64,000 nucleotides of DNA from Dermatophilaceae bacterium Sec6.4 (GCA_039636865.1 CP144172.1:3038001-3102000); one strand, 5' to 3'. Numbered from the stretch's first letter, positions 31,832 to 40,193 are shown. Program-made: numbers and translations. The notes: generated from the sequence alone by a model not told the origin.

Positions 31832-32809
31832 TCAGGCTGAGAAGTGGTCCCAGCCACCCGGCTGCACCGGGGTGCCGTCCACGCTCACGCCCGCGCCAGG
31901 CTCCACAACACCGATCCTCCGCCACGCCGAAGGTATCGCGGCTCTGGGCGGGAACGTGGCCAGCAGCGTGTGCTCCTCGCCGCCGTTGAGCACACAATCC
32001 AGGGCTGCGTCGCCGACCTGAACACGCAGGGCATCGACGTCTGCCTGCAGCGCAGGTATTTGTAGATCCAGTCGCACCCCGCTGGAGGTGGCGATTCGAC
32101 CGGCGTCGCGCAGCAGCCCGTCACTGATGTCGATCATGCTGGTTGCACCGGCAGCCGCGGCGGCAGGTCCTTGCGAATAGTCGACCTGTGGGCACAAATG
32201 GAAACGGACAAATTCTGAATCACGTGCAGCGGAGTCGCGCTGCAGCAGCAGTAGGCCGGCACCTGACCGCCCGAGCCCGTCGCTGACCGCCACCACATCC
32301 CCGACCTGCGCCCCGCTACGCAGTACCGGCGGACCGGTGAGCTCGCCCATTGCGGTGATCGAAACCATCCGCACCCCAGCAGGAGCCGAGGACAGGTCCC
32401 CGCCGAGCACTGCAACATCATGGTCGGCGCAGGCAGCCGCTATCGACGCGGACAATTCGCGTGCCCACCGGACCGGTGTTGCCGCGTCGGCGACGAGAGT
32501 CACGACGATCCCGGTACCCACTCCCCCCATTGCGGCAATGTCGGCAAGATTCTGAGCCACACACTTCGCGCCGACATCGGCGGCGCTGGACCATTCGTCG
32601 AGCCAGTCCCGGCCGACCACCATCGCGTCAGTCGTGACCAGCGTTGCTCCGGTGCGCACGGCCAGCAGGGCGGTGTCGTCACCCGGTCCGAGCAACTGGT
32701 GGCTCGCGGGAACCTCGGGCGGCGAGAGAATGTGGTGCAGTATCGCCGCCTCATCCAAATCGGCCAGCGTCGCGTCGGCGTGAACAGCGTGTCCCTCTCG
32801 CACCGTCAT
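31832..32809 (-). CDS. thiL: Thiamine-monophosphate kinase
   Basis: Phosphorylates thiamine monophosphate to the diphosphate. 325 residues from ATG 32809; the frame continues upstream but only the part from MTVREGH on resembles the family. GPGDDTALL, TTDAMVVGRDW, GGDLSSAP and DISDGLLRDAGRIA are the ThiL/AIR-synthase motifs for Mg-ATP and substrate. It stands divergent from the small Lrp-like gene with 86 bases between. Confidence 0.95.
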   Translation of the reverse strand: MTVREGHAVHADATLADLDEAAILHHILSPPEVPASHQLLGPGDDTALLAVRTGATLVTTDAMVVGRDWLDEWSSAADVGAKCVAQNLADIAAMGGVGTGIVVTLVADAATPVRWARELSASIAAACADHDVAVLGGDLSSAPAGVRMVSITAMGELTGPPVLRSGAQVGDVVAVSDGLGRSGAGLLLLQRDSAARDSEFVRFHLCPQVDYSQGPAAAAAGATSMIDISDGLLRDAGRIATSSGVRLDLQIPALQADVDALRVQVGDAALDCVLNGGEEHTLLATFPPRAAIPSAWRRIGVVEPGAGVSVDGTPVQPGGWDHFSA

Positions 32810-32895
32810 GATGCCTGCACGGTAGCGTCTGCCCCGGACCGGCACAGCCGCCGGTCTCGCCCTCGCCGGGCGCGGACCATCCGACGGAGGCACCC

Positions 32896-33126
32896 ATGGT
32901 TCAGGCATACATTCTCATTCAGGCAGATGTGGGCAAGGCACGCACAGTCGCTGCTGCGTGCGCGCAGCTGCCCGGTGTGCACGCCGCCGAAGACGTCACC
33001 GGGCCCTACGACGTCATCGTCCGGGCCGAGGCCGCAACCGTCGATGAGCTCGGCAAACTGGTCATCTCCAAGATCCAGAGCGTCGGCGGTATCACCCGCA
33101 CCGTGACCTGCACCGTGGTCGCCTGA
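32896..33126 (+). CDS. Stand-alone Lrp/AsnC ligand-binding (RAM) domain
   Basis: 76 residues: MVQAYILIQADVGKARTVA, then VTGPYDVIVRAEA and a final RTVTCTVV. This is the effector-binding half of Lrp/AsnC regulators without the DNA-binding half, a common small actinobacterial protein placed between thiL and the DUF3515 gene. It may bind small molecules as an oligomer; its role is unknown. Confidence 0.88.
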   Translation: MVQAYILIQADVGKARTVAAACAQLPGVHAAEDVTGPYDVIVRAEAATVDELGKLVISKIQSVGGITRTVTCTVVA

Positions 33127-33167
33127 TTCCTGCCCCCCTGACCACCCGAGGTCGCGCTGCGCTACTC

Positions 33168-33587
33168 ATGGCAGCCGGCGCGCTGTTGCTGTCGGGCTGT
33201 GGCGGCTCGGAGATGGTCAAGGCCGATGCGGCTCCGTCCGCCGGATCATCCGGTTGTGCTCGGGCAGCATCGAAGTGGCCCGCGACAGTGGCCCAGCAGA
33301 AGGTCCGACCGACCACGGCAAAATCAGACACTGTGCGCGCGTGGGGCGACCCGGCGATCATTGCCCGCTGCGGCGTTACCAGCCCCGGCCCCACGACCGA
33401 GGACTGCGTCAACGTGAACGGCGTCGACTGGGTCGGCAGCACGCTGTCCGACGGCTATCGCTTCGTGACCTATGGGCGCTCACCGGCCATCGAAGTCCTG
33501 ATTCCGAAGAAATACCAGACATGGCCCGTCGCCGCGTTCTCAGCTGCAGCCCAGGCCATCCCGCAGGGCCCCCGCCACTGCACCTAG
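33168..33587 (+). CDS. DUF3515 lipoprotein
   Basis: Secreted lipoprotein of the actinobacterial DUF3515 family. ALLLSGC is a lipobox with the lipidated cysteine; further cysteines lie in GSSGCA, IARCGVT, EDCVN and the final RHCT. From ATG 33168 the signal peptide has no basic residues. The same frame continues upstream without a stop through TTRGRAALL, giving a normal signal peptide if translation begins at a CTG (33138) or ATT (33126). The true start is therefore probably upstream, coupled to the Lrp-like gene that ends at 33126. Confidence 0.85.
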   Translation: MAAGALLLSGCGGSEMVKADAAPSAGSSGCARAASKWPATVAQQKVRPTTAKSDTVRAWGDPAIIARCGVTSPGPTTEDCVNVNGVDWVGSTLSDGYRFVTYGRSPAIEVLIPKKYQTWPVAAFSAAAQAIPQGPRHCT

Positions 33588-33654
33588 AACGTTCGGATGT
33601 GCTGTCTTTCCCTTGATGCGGTCGGCAGCAGTGCTGTTGTCTGCAGCAGGTCGC

Positions 33655-34788
33655 TCAGCGCAACCCGGTGCGTCGCTCCAGGGCGAGCTCGATCAGCTCG
33701 GTGATCAGGCTGGGATAGTCCACCCCGGCTGCCGCCCACACGGCCGGAAACATCGACTGCGGGGTGAATCCCGGCAGGGTGTTGATCTCGTTCAGCACGA
33801 TGGCACCGTCCGGGCAGTACCACCAGTCCACCCGCGCCAGGCCTTCACATCCGGCAGCCTCGAACGCCTGGACCGAGAGTTCGCGAATCTGGTCTGCGAC
33901 GGCGTCGGGTAGCTGCGCCGGGCAGCTGAGCCGCGCAGCATCGTCCAGATACTTGGCTTCGAAGTCGTAGAACGTATGCCGACCGGCGGCGACCTCGATC
34001 TCACCGATCAGGGATGCGCGTGGCGGCTGCGCACCCCTGCCCTCGAGCACCCCGCATTCCACCTCCCGGCCCTGCACGGCGGCTTCGACGAGCACCTTCG
34101 GGTCGTGCACGCGCGCAGCCTCGATGGCGGCGCGTAGCTCCTCGGGCGCCTCCACCCGGGTCACCCCCATGCTGGAGCCCGCCCGCGCAGGTTTGACGAA
34201 GACGGGCCACCCGAGCGAACTGGCAGCATCCAGACACAGCAACGCATCGCGTCGCCATTCCTTGTCGGTGATCACGGTGTAGGCACCGACGGGCAACCCC
34301 CGACCAGCGAAGATCACCTTCGCCAGGCCCTTGTCCATCATTACTGCGGACGCCGACACCCCGCAGCCCACGTACCGCACGTCGGCCAGCTCCAGCAGGC
34401 CCTGCAGGGTGCCGTCCTCCCCGAACGGACCGTGCAGCAGCGGAAATACGACGTCGACCTGCGCCAGCTCCCTGGGCGGCTCTCCCGGTTCCAGAACAAC
34501 GAGGGACCGTGAGCCCGGGTCGGTCGGCAGGGCAACAGCCTGCTCTCCCGACACCTGCGGCGTATGACCGGCCGACAACTTCAACGGCTCCGGATCATCG
34601 GGCATCAGCACCCAGCGACCGTCTTTGCGGATACCGATCGGCACAACGTCGAAACGATCGCGGTCGATGCTGGCCAACACGCTCGCAGCGGTCGCGCACG
34701 ACACCTCGTGCTCCGAGGATCGCCCGCCGAACACCAGCGCGACCACCGGTTTGCCCGATGCCGGGCGTTCCTCACGTGTTGTGTTCAT
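33655..34788 (-). CDS. ddl: D-alanine--D-alanine ligase
   Basis: ATP-grasp ligase that makes the D-Ala-D-Ala end of peptidoglycan precursors. 377 residues from ATG 34788. VALVFGGRSSEHEVSCATA is the N-terminal signature, KPARAGSSMGVTRV binds ATP, and EINTLPGFTPQSMFP holds the Mg ligands. An N-terminal extension of the frame to 35145 is antisense to the next gene and is not real. The gene is convergent with the DUF3515 gene and divergent from the PLP enzyme. Confidence 0.96.
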   Translation of the reverse strand: MNTTREERPASGKPVVALVFGGRSSEHEVSCATAASVLASIDRDRFDVVPIGIRKDGRWVLMPDDPEPLKLSAGHTPQVSGEQAVALPTDPGSRSLVVLEPGEPPRELAQVDVVFPLLHGPFGEDGTLQGLLELADVRYVGCGVSASAVMMDKGLAKVIFAGRGLPVGAYTVITDKEWRRDALLCLDAASSLGWPVFVKPARAGSSMGVTRVEAPEELRAAIEAARVHDPKVLVEAAVQGREVECGVLEGRGAQPPRASLIGEIEVAAGRHTFYDFEAKYLDDAARLSCPAQLPDAVADQIRELSVQAFEAAGCEGLARVDWWYCPDGAIVLNEINTLPGFTPQSMFPAVWAAAGVDYPSLITELIELALERRTGLR

Positions 34789-34854
34789 CGAGGTCACCGT
34801 AACGGTCCACCCCCCGGAATCGACGCGCCACGCGGTCGGTGCCACCCTGTCTGC

Positions 34855-35922
34855 GTGCCCATTGATCCCGGACAGCTGTCGCCCGCCACCCGCCTTGTCG
34901 GGCTCGGTCGCCCACCGCGTCGGCCCGGGGCATCGGTCAACCCCGCGCTGGAGCTGACCTCCACGTATGTCGCGGGCGGCGACGTGGTCTACGCCCGCAC
35001 CGGGAACCCGACCTGGTCGGCCTTCGAGGAAGTCCTCGGATCTCTGGAGGGAGGTCAGGCGCTCGCCTTCGCCAGCGGAATGGCGGCCGTGTCCGCAAGC
35101 ATGTCCCTCGTGCCGCACGGCAGCATCGTGGTCGCCCCGATCCACTCCTACAACGGCACCGGGTCACTGCTGGTCGAGGCCGCAGAGCAGGGCCGGTTCG
35201 AGGTGCGCCGGGTCGACGTATGCGCCACCGACGAGATACTGGCGGCAATGCGCGGAGCGCACCTCGTGTGGCTGGAGTCCCCCACCAACCCGATGCTCGA
35301 GGTCGCCGACCTACCGACGCTGCTGGCTGCGGCGCGTGACGCAGGCGCCATCAGCGTCGTTGACAACACGTTCGCGACTCCCCTGCTGCAGCAACCGATT
35401 GCAATGGGCGCGGACGTCGTCGTGCATTCGGCGACCAAATTCATCGCCGGGCACTCCGATGTGCTGCTCGGCGTCGCGGTCACCGACCGCGCAGATCTAC
35501 ACGGACACCTGTTGCGCCACCGCATCCTGCACGGCGCCATTCCCGGCCCGTTCGAAACATGGCTGGCCCTACGCGGCATCCGCACCCTGCAGGTGCGCCT
35601 GGACCGCTCCTGCGCTGGTGCGGCCGAGCTGGCATCCCGCCTGGTCGACCACCCGGCTGTATCGCGGGTTCGTTACCCGGGATTCGGCGGCATCGTCAGT
35701 ATCGAGGTAACCGGTGGCCCCGCACACGCGACCCGCGTCGAGGAGTCGGTGCAGGTCTGGCTACCCGCGACGAGCCTCGGCGGTGTGGAGTCGCTCATCG
35801 AACGACGCCGACGCATCCCGACCGAGCCGACCACCGTGCCGCAGGAGCTGTTACGCCTGTCGGTCGGTATGGAGGACGTGAGCGACCTCTGGAGGGACCT
35901 GGACGCGGCCCTGCGCTCCTAG
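34855..35922 (+). CDS. Trans-sulfuration-type PLP enzyme (cystathionine synthase/lyase family)
   Basis: 355-residue enzyme of the Cys/Met-metabolism PLP family, second in this window besides metZ. RTGNPTWSAFEE, LESPTNPMLEV, DNTFATPLLQQP, the PLP lysine in HSATKFIAGHSD and SLGGVESLIE near the end are typical of cystathionine gamma-synthase and gamma-lyase. It is shorter than usual (about 380), with a compact C-terminal part. The start is GTG 34855 by similarity; no good ribosome-binding site is seen. Which reaction it catalyses cannot be settled. Confidence 0.85.
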   Translation: MPIDPGQLSPATRLVGLGRPPRRPGASVNPALELTSTYVAGGDVVYARTGNPTWSAFEEVLGSLEGGQALAFASGMAAVSASMSLVPHGSIVVAPIHSYNGTGSLLVEAAEQGRFEVRRVDVCATDEILAAMRGAHLVWLESPTNPMLEVADLPTLLAAARDAGAISVVDNTFATPLLQQPIAMGADVVVHSATKFIAGHSDVLLGVAVTDRADLHGHLLRHRILHGAIPGPFETWLALRGIRTLQVRLDRSCAGAAELASRLVDHPAVSRVRYPGFGGIVSIEVTGGPAHATRVEESVQVWLPATSLGGVESLIERRRRIPTEPTTVPQELLRLSVGMEDVSDLWRDLDAALRS

Positions 35923-35946
35923 CTTCACGGCAATGTGGGCTGATTC

Positions 35947-36948
35947 TCAGGCCTTCTCGTCCTTGCGGGAGCGGGACATCAGGCTGGCCACGACCTCGCT
36001 CGGCGCACGCCCTTCGTGCACGACAGCGGCTACGTTCTCCACGATCGGCACATCCACGTCGACCGAGCGCGCCAGTTCCAGGATCGAGCGGCAGGACTTC
36101 ACGCCCTCAGCGGTCTGCTTCGACTCGGCGATGACCTCCGCCAGGCTCCTGCCAAGGCCAAGCTGGAACCCAAAGGTGCGATTGCGCGACTTGGGCGAGG
36201 TGCAGGTCGCTACCAGGTCGCCTACCCCGGCGAGGCCGAGGAAGGTCGCCGGGTCTGCAGTCAACGCGCTGCCGAGCCGGGCACTCTCCGCGAGACCGCG
36301 AGTCAGCAGGCTGGCCATGGTGTTCTCCCCCATCCCCATACCGCTGGCCATGCCGACCGCCAACGCAACGACGTTCTTCGTGGCGCCGGCGATCTCGGTG
36401 CCGATGACGTCTTTGCCGAGGTAGGGGCGGAAATAGCGTGTCGCGCAGGCCTCCGCGACGCGCGCGCGCATCCGGGCACTGGAGGACGCCACCAGGGCGG
36501 CAGCCGGTTGGCGCTCGGCGATCTCCAGCGCGAGGTTGGGACCTGAAACCACCACCACCCGTTCCGGCTCTACCCCACCGGCATCGACGATCACCTCGCT
36601 CATCCGAGCCATCGTGCCCAGTTCAATGCCTTTCATCAACGACACCACCGCAGCGTCCGACGGGATCGCGGACCGCCATTGGGCGAGATTGTCGCGCAGA
36701 CTCTGGGCAGGCACCGCGATCGCGACGATGTCGGCGCCTGCCATCGCTTCGGCAGCATCGGCGGTCACCGAGATCGAATTCGGCAGCAGCAGATGTGGCA
36801 GGTAGGCGGAGTTCGTTCGCGTGGCGATGATGTCCGCCACCACCTCGGGGCGACGCGCCCACATCGTGACCTCGTTGCCCGCGTCGGCGAGCACTGAGGC
36901 GAATGCCGTACCCCAACTACCGCTTCCCAGTACTGCGACCCGACTCAT
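35947..36948 (-). CDS. gpsA: Glycerol-3-phosphate dehydrogenase [NAD(P)+]
   Basis: Makes sn-glycerol 3-phosphate for phospholipids. 333 residues: VAVLGSGSWGTAFASVLADAGNEV binds the cofactor, and KNVVALAVGMASGMGMGENTMASL is the substrate-site helix with the catalytic Lys. It is convergent with the PLP gene and divergent from cofC. Confidence 0.96.
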   Translation of the reverse strand: MSRVAVLGSGSWGTAFASVLADAGNEVTMWARRPEVVADIIATRTNSAYLPHLLLPNSISVTADAAEAMAGADIVAIAVPAQSLRDNLAQWRSAIPSDAAVVSLMKGIELGTMARMSEVIVDAGGVEPERVVVVSGPNLALEIAERQPAAALVASSSARMRARVAEACATRYFRPYLGKDVIGTEIAGATKNVVALAVGMASGMGMGENTMASLLTRGLAESARLGSALTADPATFLGLAGVGDLVATCTSPKSRNRTFGFQLGLGRSLAEVIAESKQTAEGVKSCRSILELARSVDVDVPIVENVAAVVHEGRAPSEVVASLMSRSRKDEKA

Positions 36949-37075
36949 GAGTGACCACCTTTTCCGACGTCGCTACCGCGAGGATCGTAACGTTCTGCGG
37001 AAAACACCCACCTGTAACTACGCAGCCGCTGACGGCAGGGGTACGCCGCCTGACGAAGTCTGACACGATTCGGCC

Positions 37076-37750
37076 GTGACATCGGTGGGAAATTCAACAT
37101 GGCGGGTCATCGTGCCGGTCAAAGAACGCGATCACGCGAAGACCCGGCTGAGGCCTCCGACCGGCGTCGACCGTTCTCAACTTGCGATGGCATTCGCGCT
37201 GGACACCCTGAGCGCGGTGTTCGATGTCGTCGCGGCGTCCGGTGTCTTCGTGGTCACCGATGACCAGGGCGTCGCTGGGTTCGTCGCCGACCGCGGCGGT
37301 AACACCGTGCGCGATCCAGGACGCGGTCTGAACCCCGCCATCGCTGCGGGACTGAACGCGGCGAGCGATGCAGACCTCATGTCGGACCAGCCATGCCATC
37401 CAAGCCGTCCGTGCCATCCAGGAGCCGTCCTGCTGGGCGATGTACCCTGCCTGACCCCCGCTGACCTCACGGCAGCACTGCGGGCCTGCGCAGTGGCCGA
37501 ATCGTGCGTAGTCCCCGATGCGGACGGCACGGGCACCGTGCTGCTCACCCACCACGACCTGCGCCGTATCGTCCCGCGCTTCGGCGCAGGATCGGCAGCC
37601 CGGCACAGCCGTTGCGCTGCCACCCTCCCACTGGATCTGCCTCGGCTGCGCACCGACGTGGACAACGAAGCTGCGTTCGAGCAGGCCCGGGTATTGGGCG
37701 TCGGCCCGCACACAAGTGCCCTGCTCGGCGCCGCCACCTCGGTAAGCTGA
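37076..37750 (+). CDS. cofC: 2-phospho-L-lactate guanylyltransferase (F420 synthesis)
   Basis: Activates phospholactate (or phosphoenolpyruvate) with GTP in coenzyme F420 synthesis. 224 residues from GTG 37076: IVPVKERDHAKTRL is the nucleotide-binding start and LLGDVPCLTPADL the metal site. Before that site there is an unusual doubled CHP stretch (QPCHPSRPCHPG). CACGAT lies six bases before the GTG with no ribosome-binding site, so the mRNA may be leaderless. The small gene at 37755 follows within five bases. Other F420 genes are not in the window. Confidence 0.88.
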   Translation: MTSVGNSTWRVIVPVKERDHAKTRLRPPTGVDRSQLAMAFALDTLSAVFDVVAASGVFVVTDDQGVAGFVADRGGNTVRDPGRGLNPAIAAGLNAASDADLMSDQPCHPSRPCHPGAVLLGDVPCLTPADLTAALRACAVAESCVVPDADGTGTVLLTHHDLRRIVPRFGAGSAARHSRCAATLPLDLPRLRTDVDNEAAFEQARVLGVGPHTSALLGAATSVS

Positions 37751-37754
37751 TCGG

Positions 37755-37967
37755 ATGCAGGCGAGTGTGCACACCTTCGACTTCGACACTGCGCGTGGCT
37801 CGGTCATCACCGACAACGGGCGCGTCCTGCCCTTTGATGAATCTGTGTTCGTGGCGTCTCGGCTACGCCACCTCCGGGTGGGTCAGCGCGTCAGTATCGA
37901 GGTCGGAGCCGGAGACGTCACCCGCCTGTGGATCGTCGGAATAGGTGCTGCTCAGCACATTCGCTGA
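37755..37967 (+). CDS. Small cold-shock-domain-like protein
   Basis: 70 residues. TARGSVITDNGRVLPFDESVF followed by RVGQRVSIEVG has the strand pattern of a cold-shock/OB domain (compare GxGFI...VFVH...GQxVxFEV), but the usual aromatic RNA-binding residues are absent. It follows cofC after five bases, presumably in one transcript. I know it only as a conserved actinobacterial type; function unknown. Confidence 0.65.
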   Translation: MQASVHTFDFDTARGSVITDNGRVLPFDESVFVASRLRHLRVGQRVSIEVGAGDVTRLWIVGIGAAQHIR

Positions 37968-37990
37968 GCAGCATCCCCTCCGCAGTACTA

Positions 37991-38449
37991 CTAGCTCGTC
38001 GCCGTGACTTTTTTCTGAGCTGCTTTCGCGGTAACGCGCTTCTTTGCAACACCGTTCTTGGCGACGGCCTTGGTGGCGCGCGTCGACACCGGTTTGCGCG
38101 TCGTGGACACGGCAGCGCGGGTAGCTGTACCTGCTGCGGCCCGACCTCCGGCGTTGCCGGTCTTCGGAATCGTGCCCACGTCGGCGACGCCCGCTTTGAA
38201 AGCGGCACCCGGCTTGAACTTCGCCACCGAGGTGCGCTTGATCTTCACCGTTTCGCCGGTGCGCGGGTTGCGACCGGTACGAGCCGCCCGGCTGACCTTC
38301 TCAAATGTTCCGAAACCGGTGATCCCCACTTTTCGGCCGGCCGCTACTTCGCGAATGATGATGTCGAATACCCCCTCGACGGCGTCGCTGGCCGTTTTCT
38401 TGCTCCCTAGACGCGTCTCCAGACTCGCAACGAGTTCAGCTTTATTCAC
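37991..38449 (-). CDS. hup: HU-type DNA-binding protein with basic tail
   Basis: Nucleoid protein. The first 90 residues are a standard HU domain (NKAELVASLE, then GFGTFEKVSRAARTGRNPRTGE, the DNA-binding arm), and the last 60 are Ala/Lys/Arg/Thr-rich (for example KAVAKNGVAKKRVTAKAAQKK), as in mycobacterial HupB/Hlp. The start is GTG 38449 with AGGAAGG upstream; the frame runs on to 38527 without support. 152 residues. Its promoter has lost its natural upstream sequence to an insertion sequence. Confidence 0.95.
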   Translation of the reverse strand: MNKAELVASLETRLGSKKTASDAVEGVFDIIIREVAAGRKVGITGFGTFEKVSRAARTGRNPRTGETVKIKRTSVAKFKPGAAFKAGVADVGTIPKTGNAGGRAAAGTATRAAVSTTRKPVSTRATKAVAKNGVAKKRVTAKAAQKKVTATS

Positions 38450-38501
38450 GGCTGGCCTTCCTGATCCCCGCACTCGAACTGTTTCAGGCACGGCATGGCA
38501 T

Positions 38502-38519
38502 TCGGGCGGAACCGCCCGA
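38502..38519 (-). promoter_or_regulatory. Hairpin at the 5' end of the hup leader
   Basis: TCGGGCGG and CCGCCCGA form an 8-bp stem with a 2-base centre. With the promoter proposed at 38530-38558, this hairpin would lie at the very start of the hup mRNA, where it could protect the end or pause polymerase. Confidence 0.5.
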
Positions 38520-38529
38520 CACACCACTG

Positions 38530-38558
38530 ACCGTAAGGCCGCAGTGCCGGGCGATCAA
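38530..38558 (-). promoter_or_regulatory. hup: Likely hup promoter
   Basis: Reading leftward, TTGATC (38553-38558), 17-base spacer, TACGGT (38530-38535), about 80 bases before the GTG start. It is the best promoter match upstream of hup. Confidence 0.6.
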
Positions 38559-38559
38559 C

Positions 38560-38567
38560 CCTTAAGA
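38560..38567. repeat. Target-site duplication, left copy
   Basis: CCTTAAGA, identical to 40031-40038 on the other side of the insertion sequence. Confidence 0.95.
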
Positions 38568-38592
38568 GGCTCTTCGCACTTGAGGGTGGGGT
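38568..38592. repeat. Left terminal inverted repeat of the ISL3 element
   Basis: 25 bases, exact inverse of 40006-40030. Its last base is the last base of the transposase stop codon. Confidence 0.95.
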
Positions 38593-39908
38593 CATAGGTT
38601 GAGGCCTCCGCCGATCAGGAGCATTCGCAGGCGGTAGTTATCGCGGTTGGGGATGCCGCGGGCGACACGGCGGTGCAGCTCGATGAGGCCGTTGACAGCC
38701 TCAGTGCCGCCGTTGCTGGCCCGGTTGGTGTCGAAGTAGGCCAGGAACGCTTCTTTCCACCGTTTCAGTGTCGTGCCGAGGCGTTTGATCTCGGGGATCG
38801 GGCACGTCGCGAAGCAGCCCAGAATCCGCTGAGCGGTAGCCCGCCCGGTGGGTAGGTCTTTGTTTTTGTACGCGTCACGGACGAGTTGACTGGCTTGCCA
38901 GGCTAGGTAGACCTCCTCGTGGCGTTCATCGGCGGCGATCGCCCGTTGCAGGCGTGCTCGTTGCCGGTCGGTCAGGCGTTCTTGCCCGCACCGCAGGATC
39001 GTTTGGATCCCGTACAACGGGTCACCCCTGCGGCCCCGGTGGCCGGTGGTTTCCTGCTGGACACGACGCCTGACTTCATCGACGGCCTGGGTTGCGAGCT
39101 TCACAATGTGGAACGGATCCACCACAGCGATCGCGTCGTCGAGGTGGTCATCGATCGCGTTCTTGTACCCGTGGAACGGGTCCAACGTGGCAACCTGGAT
39201 ACCGTCGCGGAACGCTTCGCCACGCGCGGTGAGCCACCCTGTGTACACGGCGCCGGACCGGCCAGGGACCAAGTCCAATAACCGGGCGTTGGTGTGCCCG
39301 TTGGCATTTCGGGTCAGGTCGACCATCCCTGTGAAGAACTTCGGTCCATGTTTGCGCTCGGACACGTGGTGCCACACATGCTCATCGACCCCGAGCATGG
39401 TGACCCCCGCGAAGCGGGTTTCATCATCGGCAGCGGCCTGTAACAGCGGGCGGATCGAGTCCCACACGGTGTGCCACGTGGTGCCCATTTGCCGAGCCAA
39501 GCCACTGATACTCGCGTGCTCACGCCGTAGCTGCCCAATCGCCCACCAACACGCCCGCTCAGTCAACAACGCCCGCGGAACAGCGACCCGTTCGTCTTGC
39601 TCGGTGAAGGAGCTGACCGGGCAGGACGGTTCGGGGCAGATCCAGCGGTGTTTGGACCAGATCACCGTGACCGGGGCACCAGCAGAAGGGGTATCGATCA
39701 ACCGCACCGGCCGCCGGCCGTGACCGTGCGCGACAACACCGCACGAGGCGCAGCCCATCAACCCCGGCGGTGACTCCACCCTCACCGTTAGCGCACCACC
39801 AGGTCCACGCTCCACCCCGATCACCCGCAGCCCCGGCAGGCCGATCAGTAGGTCGCACCGGTCGCAGTAATCGTCCTCGTTCGGGCAGCACAACGTAGGG
39901 TCAGACAT
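38592..39908 (-). CDS. ISL3-family transposase
   Basis: 438 residues from ATG 39908 (MSDPTLCCPNEDD), which has AAGGA upstream; the frame could extend to 39983. The N-terminus has a zinc-ribbon-like set (CCPNEDDYCDRCD, then CASCG and CPEPSCPVSSF), then a helix-turn-helix (SGLARQMGTTWHTVWDSI) and the DDE-type catalytic core with VTMLGVDEHVW, ATLDPFHGYKNAID and VVDPFHIVKLA, ending with TNRASNGGTEAVNGLIELHRR. Nothing is missing, so the element is probably active. Confidence 0.96.
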   Translation of the reverse strand: MSDPTLCCPNEDDYCDRCDLLIGLPGLRVIGVERGPGGALTVRVESPPGLMGCASCGVVAHGHGRRPVRLIDTPSAGAPVTVIWSKHRWICPEPSCPVSSFTEQDERVAVPRALLTERACWWAIGQLRREHASISGLARQMGTTWHTVWDSIRPLLQAAADDETRFAGVTMLGVDEHVWHHVSERKHGPKFFTGMVDLTRNANGHTNARLLDLVPGRSGAVYTGWLTARGEAFRDGIQVATLDPFHGYKNAIDDHLDDAIAVVDPFHIVKLATQAVDEVRRRVQQETTGHRGRRGDPLYGIQTILRCGQERLTDRQRARLQRAIAADERHEEVYLAWQASQLVRDAYKNKDLPTGRATAQRILGCFATCPIPEIKRLGTTLKRWKEAFLAYFDTNRASNGGTEAVNGLIELHRRVARGIPNRDNYRLRMLLIGGGLNL

Positions 39909-40005
39909 GTCGAGGTCCTTGACATCAGAAGAGGTAAGAGTCCTCTGATTTTCAGGGGCCTCGACCCCACACCACCCCACCACCGGCTACCGGCGTGTCG
40001 CCCTC

Positions 40006-40030
40006 ACCCCACCCTCAAGTGCGAAGAGCC
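40006..40030. repeat. Right terminal inverted repeat of the ISL3 element
   Basis: 25 bases, exact inverse of 38568-38592, on the transposase promoter side. Confidence 0.95.
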
Positions 40031-40038
40031 CCTTAAGA
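40031..40038. repeat. Target-site duplication, right copy
   Basis: CCTTAAGA, matching 38560-38567. Confidence 0.95.
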
Positions 40039-40193
40039 CAGCTCAATATCGTCTACCGGCAACGGATTCGGGACATGCGAACCCGTTGCCGATGCGCCGA
40101 AGGAGCCTTGCAATCAACCTACGGCGGCGAAACATACTGTCTGTCAACATGCTTGCGACCTTTTGGCAGGTCAGAGTGTTGCCCGACAGCTGG

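Larger units (their letters stand above)
38568..40030. mobile_element. Complete ISL3-family insertion sequence
   Basis: 1463-bp element with one intact transposase gene. The ends are perfect 25-bp inverted repeats beginning GGCTCTTCGC (38568-38592 and 40006-40030) and it is flanked by an 8-bp direct repeat CCTTAAGA. End sequence, target duplication of 8 bp and transposase all agree with the ISL3 family. Perfect ends, perfect duplication and an undamaged gene point to a recent insertion. It lies between leuD and hup and touches the upstream edge of the hup promoter. Confidence 0.97.

Noticed and set aside
34789..35145. Long N-terminal extension of ddl
   Set aside because: It is antisense to the PLP enzyme gene and has no family similarity; the ligase signature begins soon after ATG 34788.
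38568..40030. The ISL3 element as one end of a composite transposon
   Set aside because: No second copy of the element or its ends is seen in the window, and a target duplication flanks the single copy.
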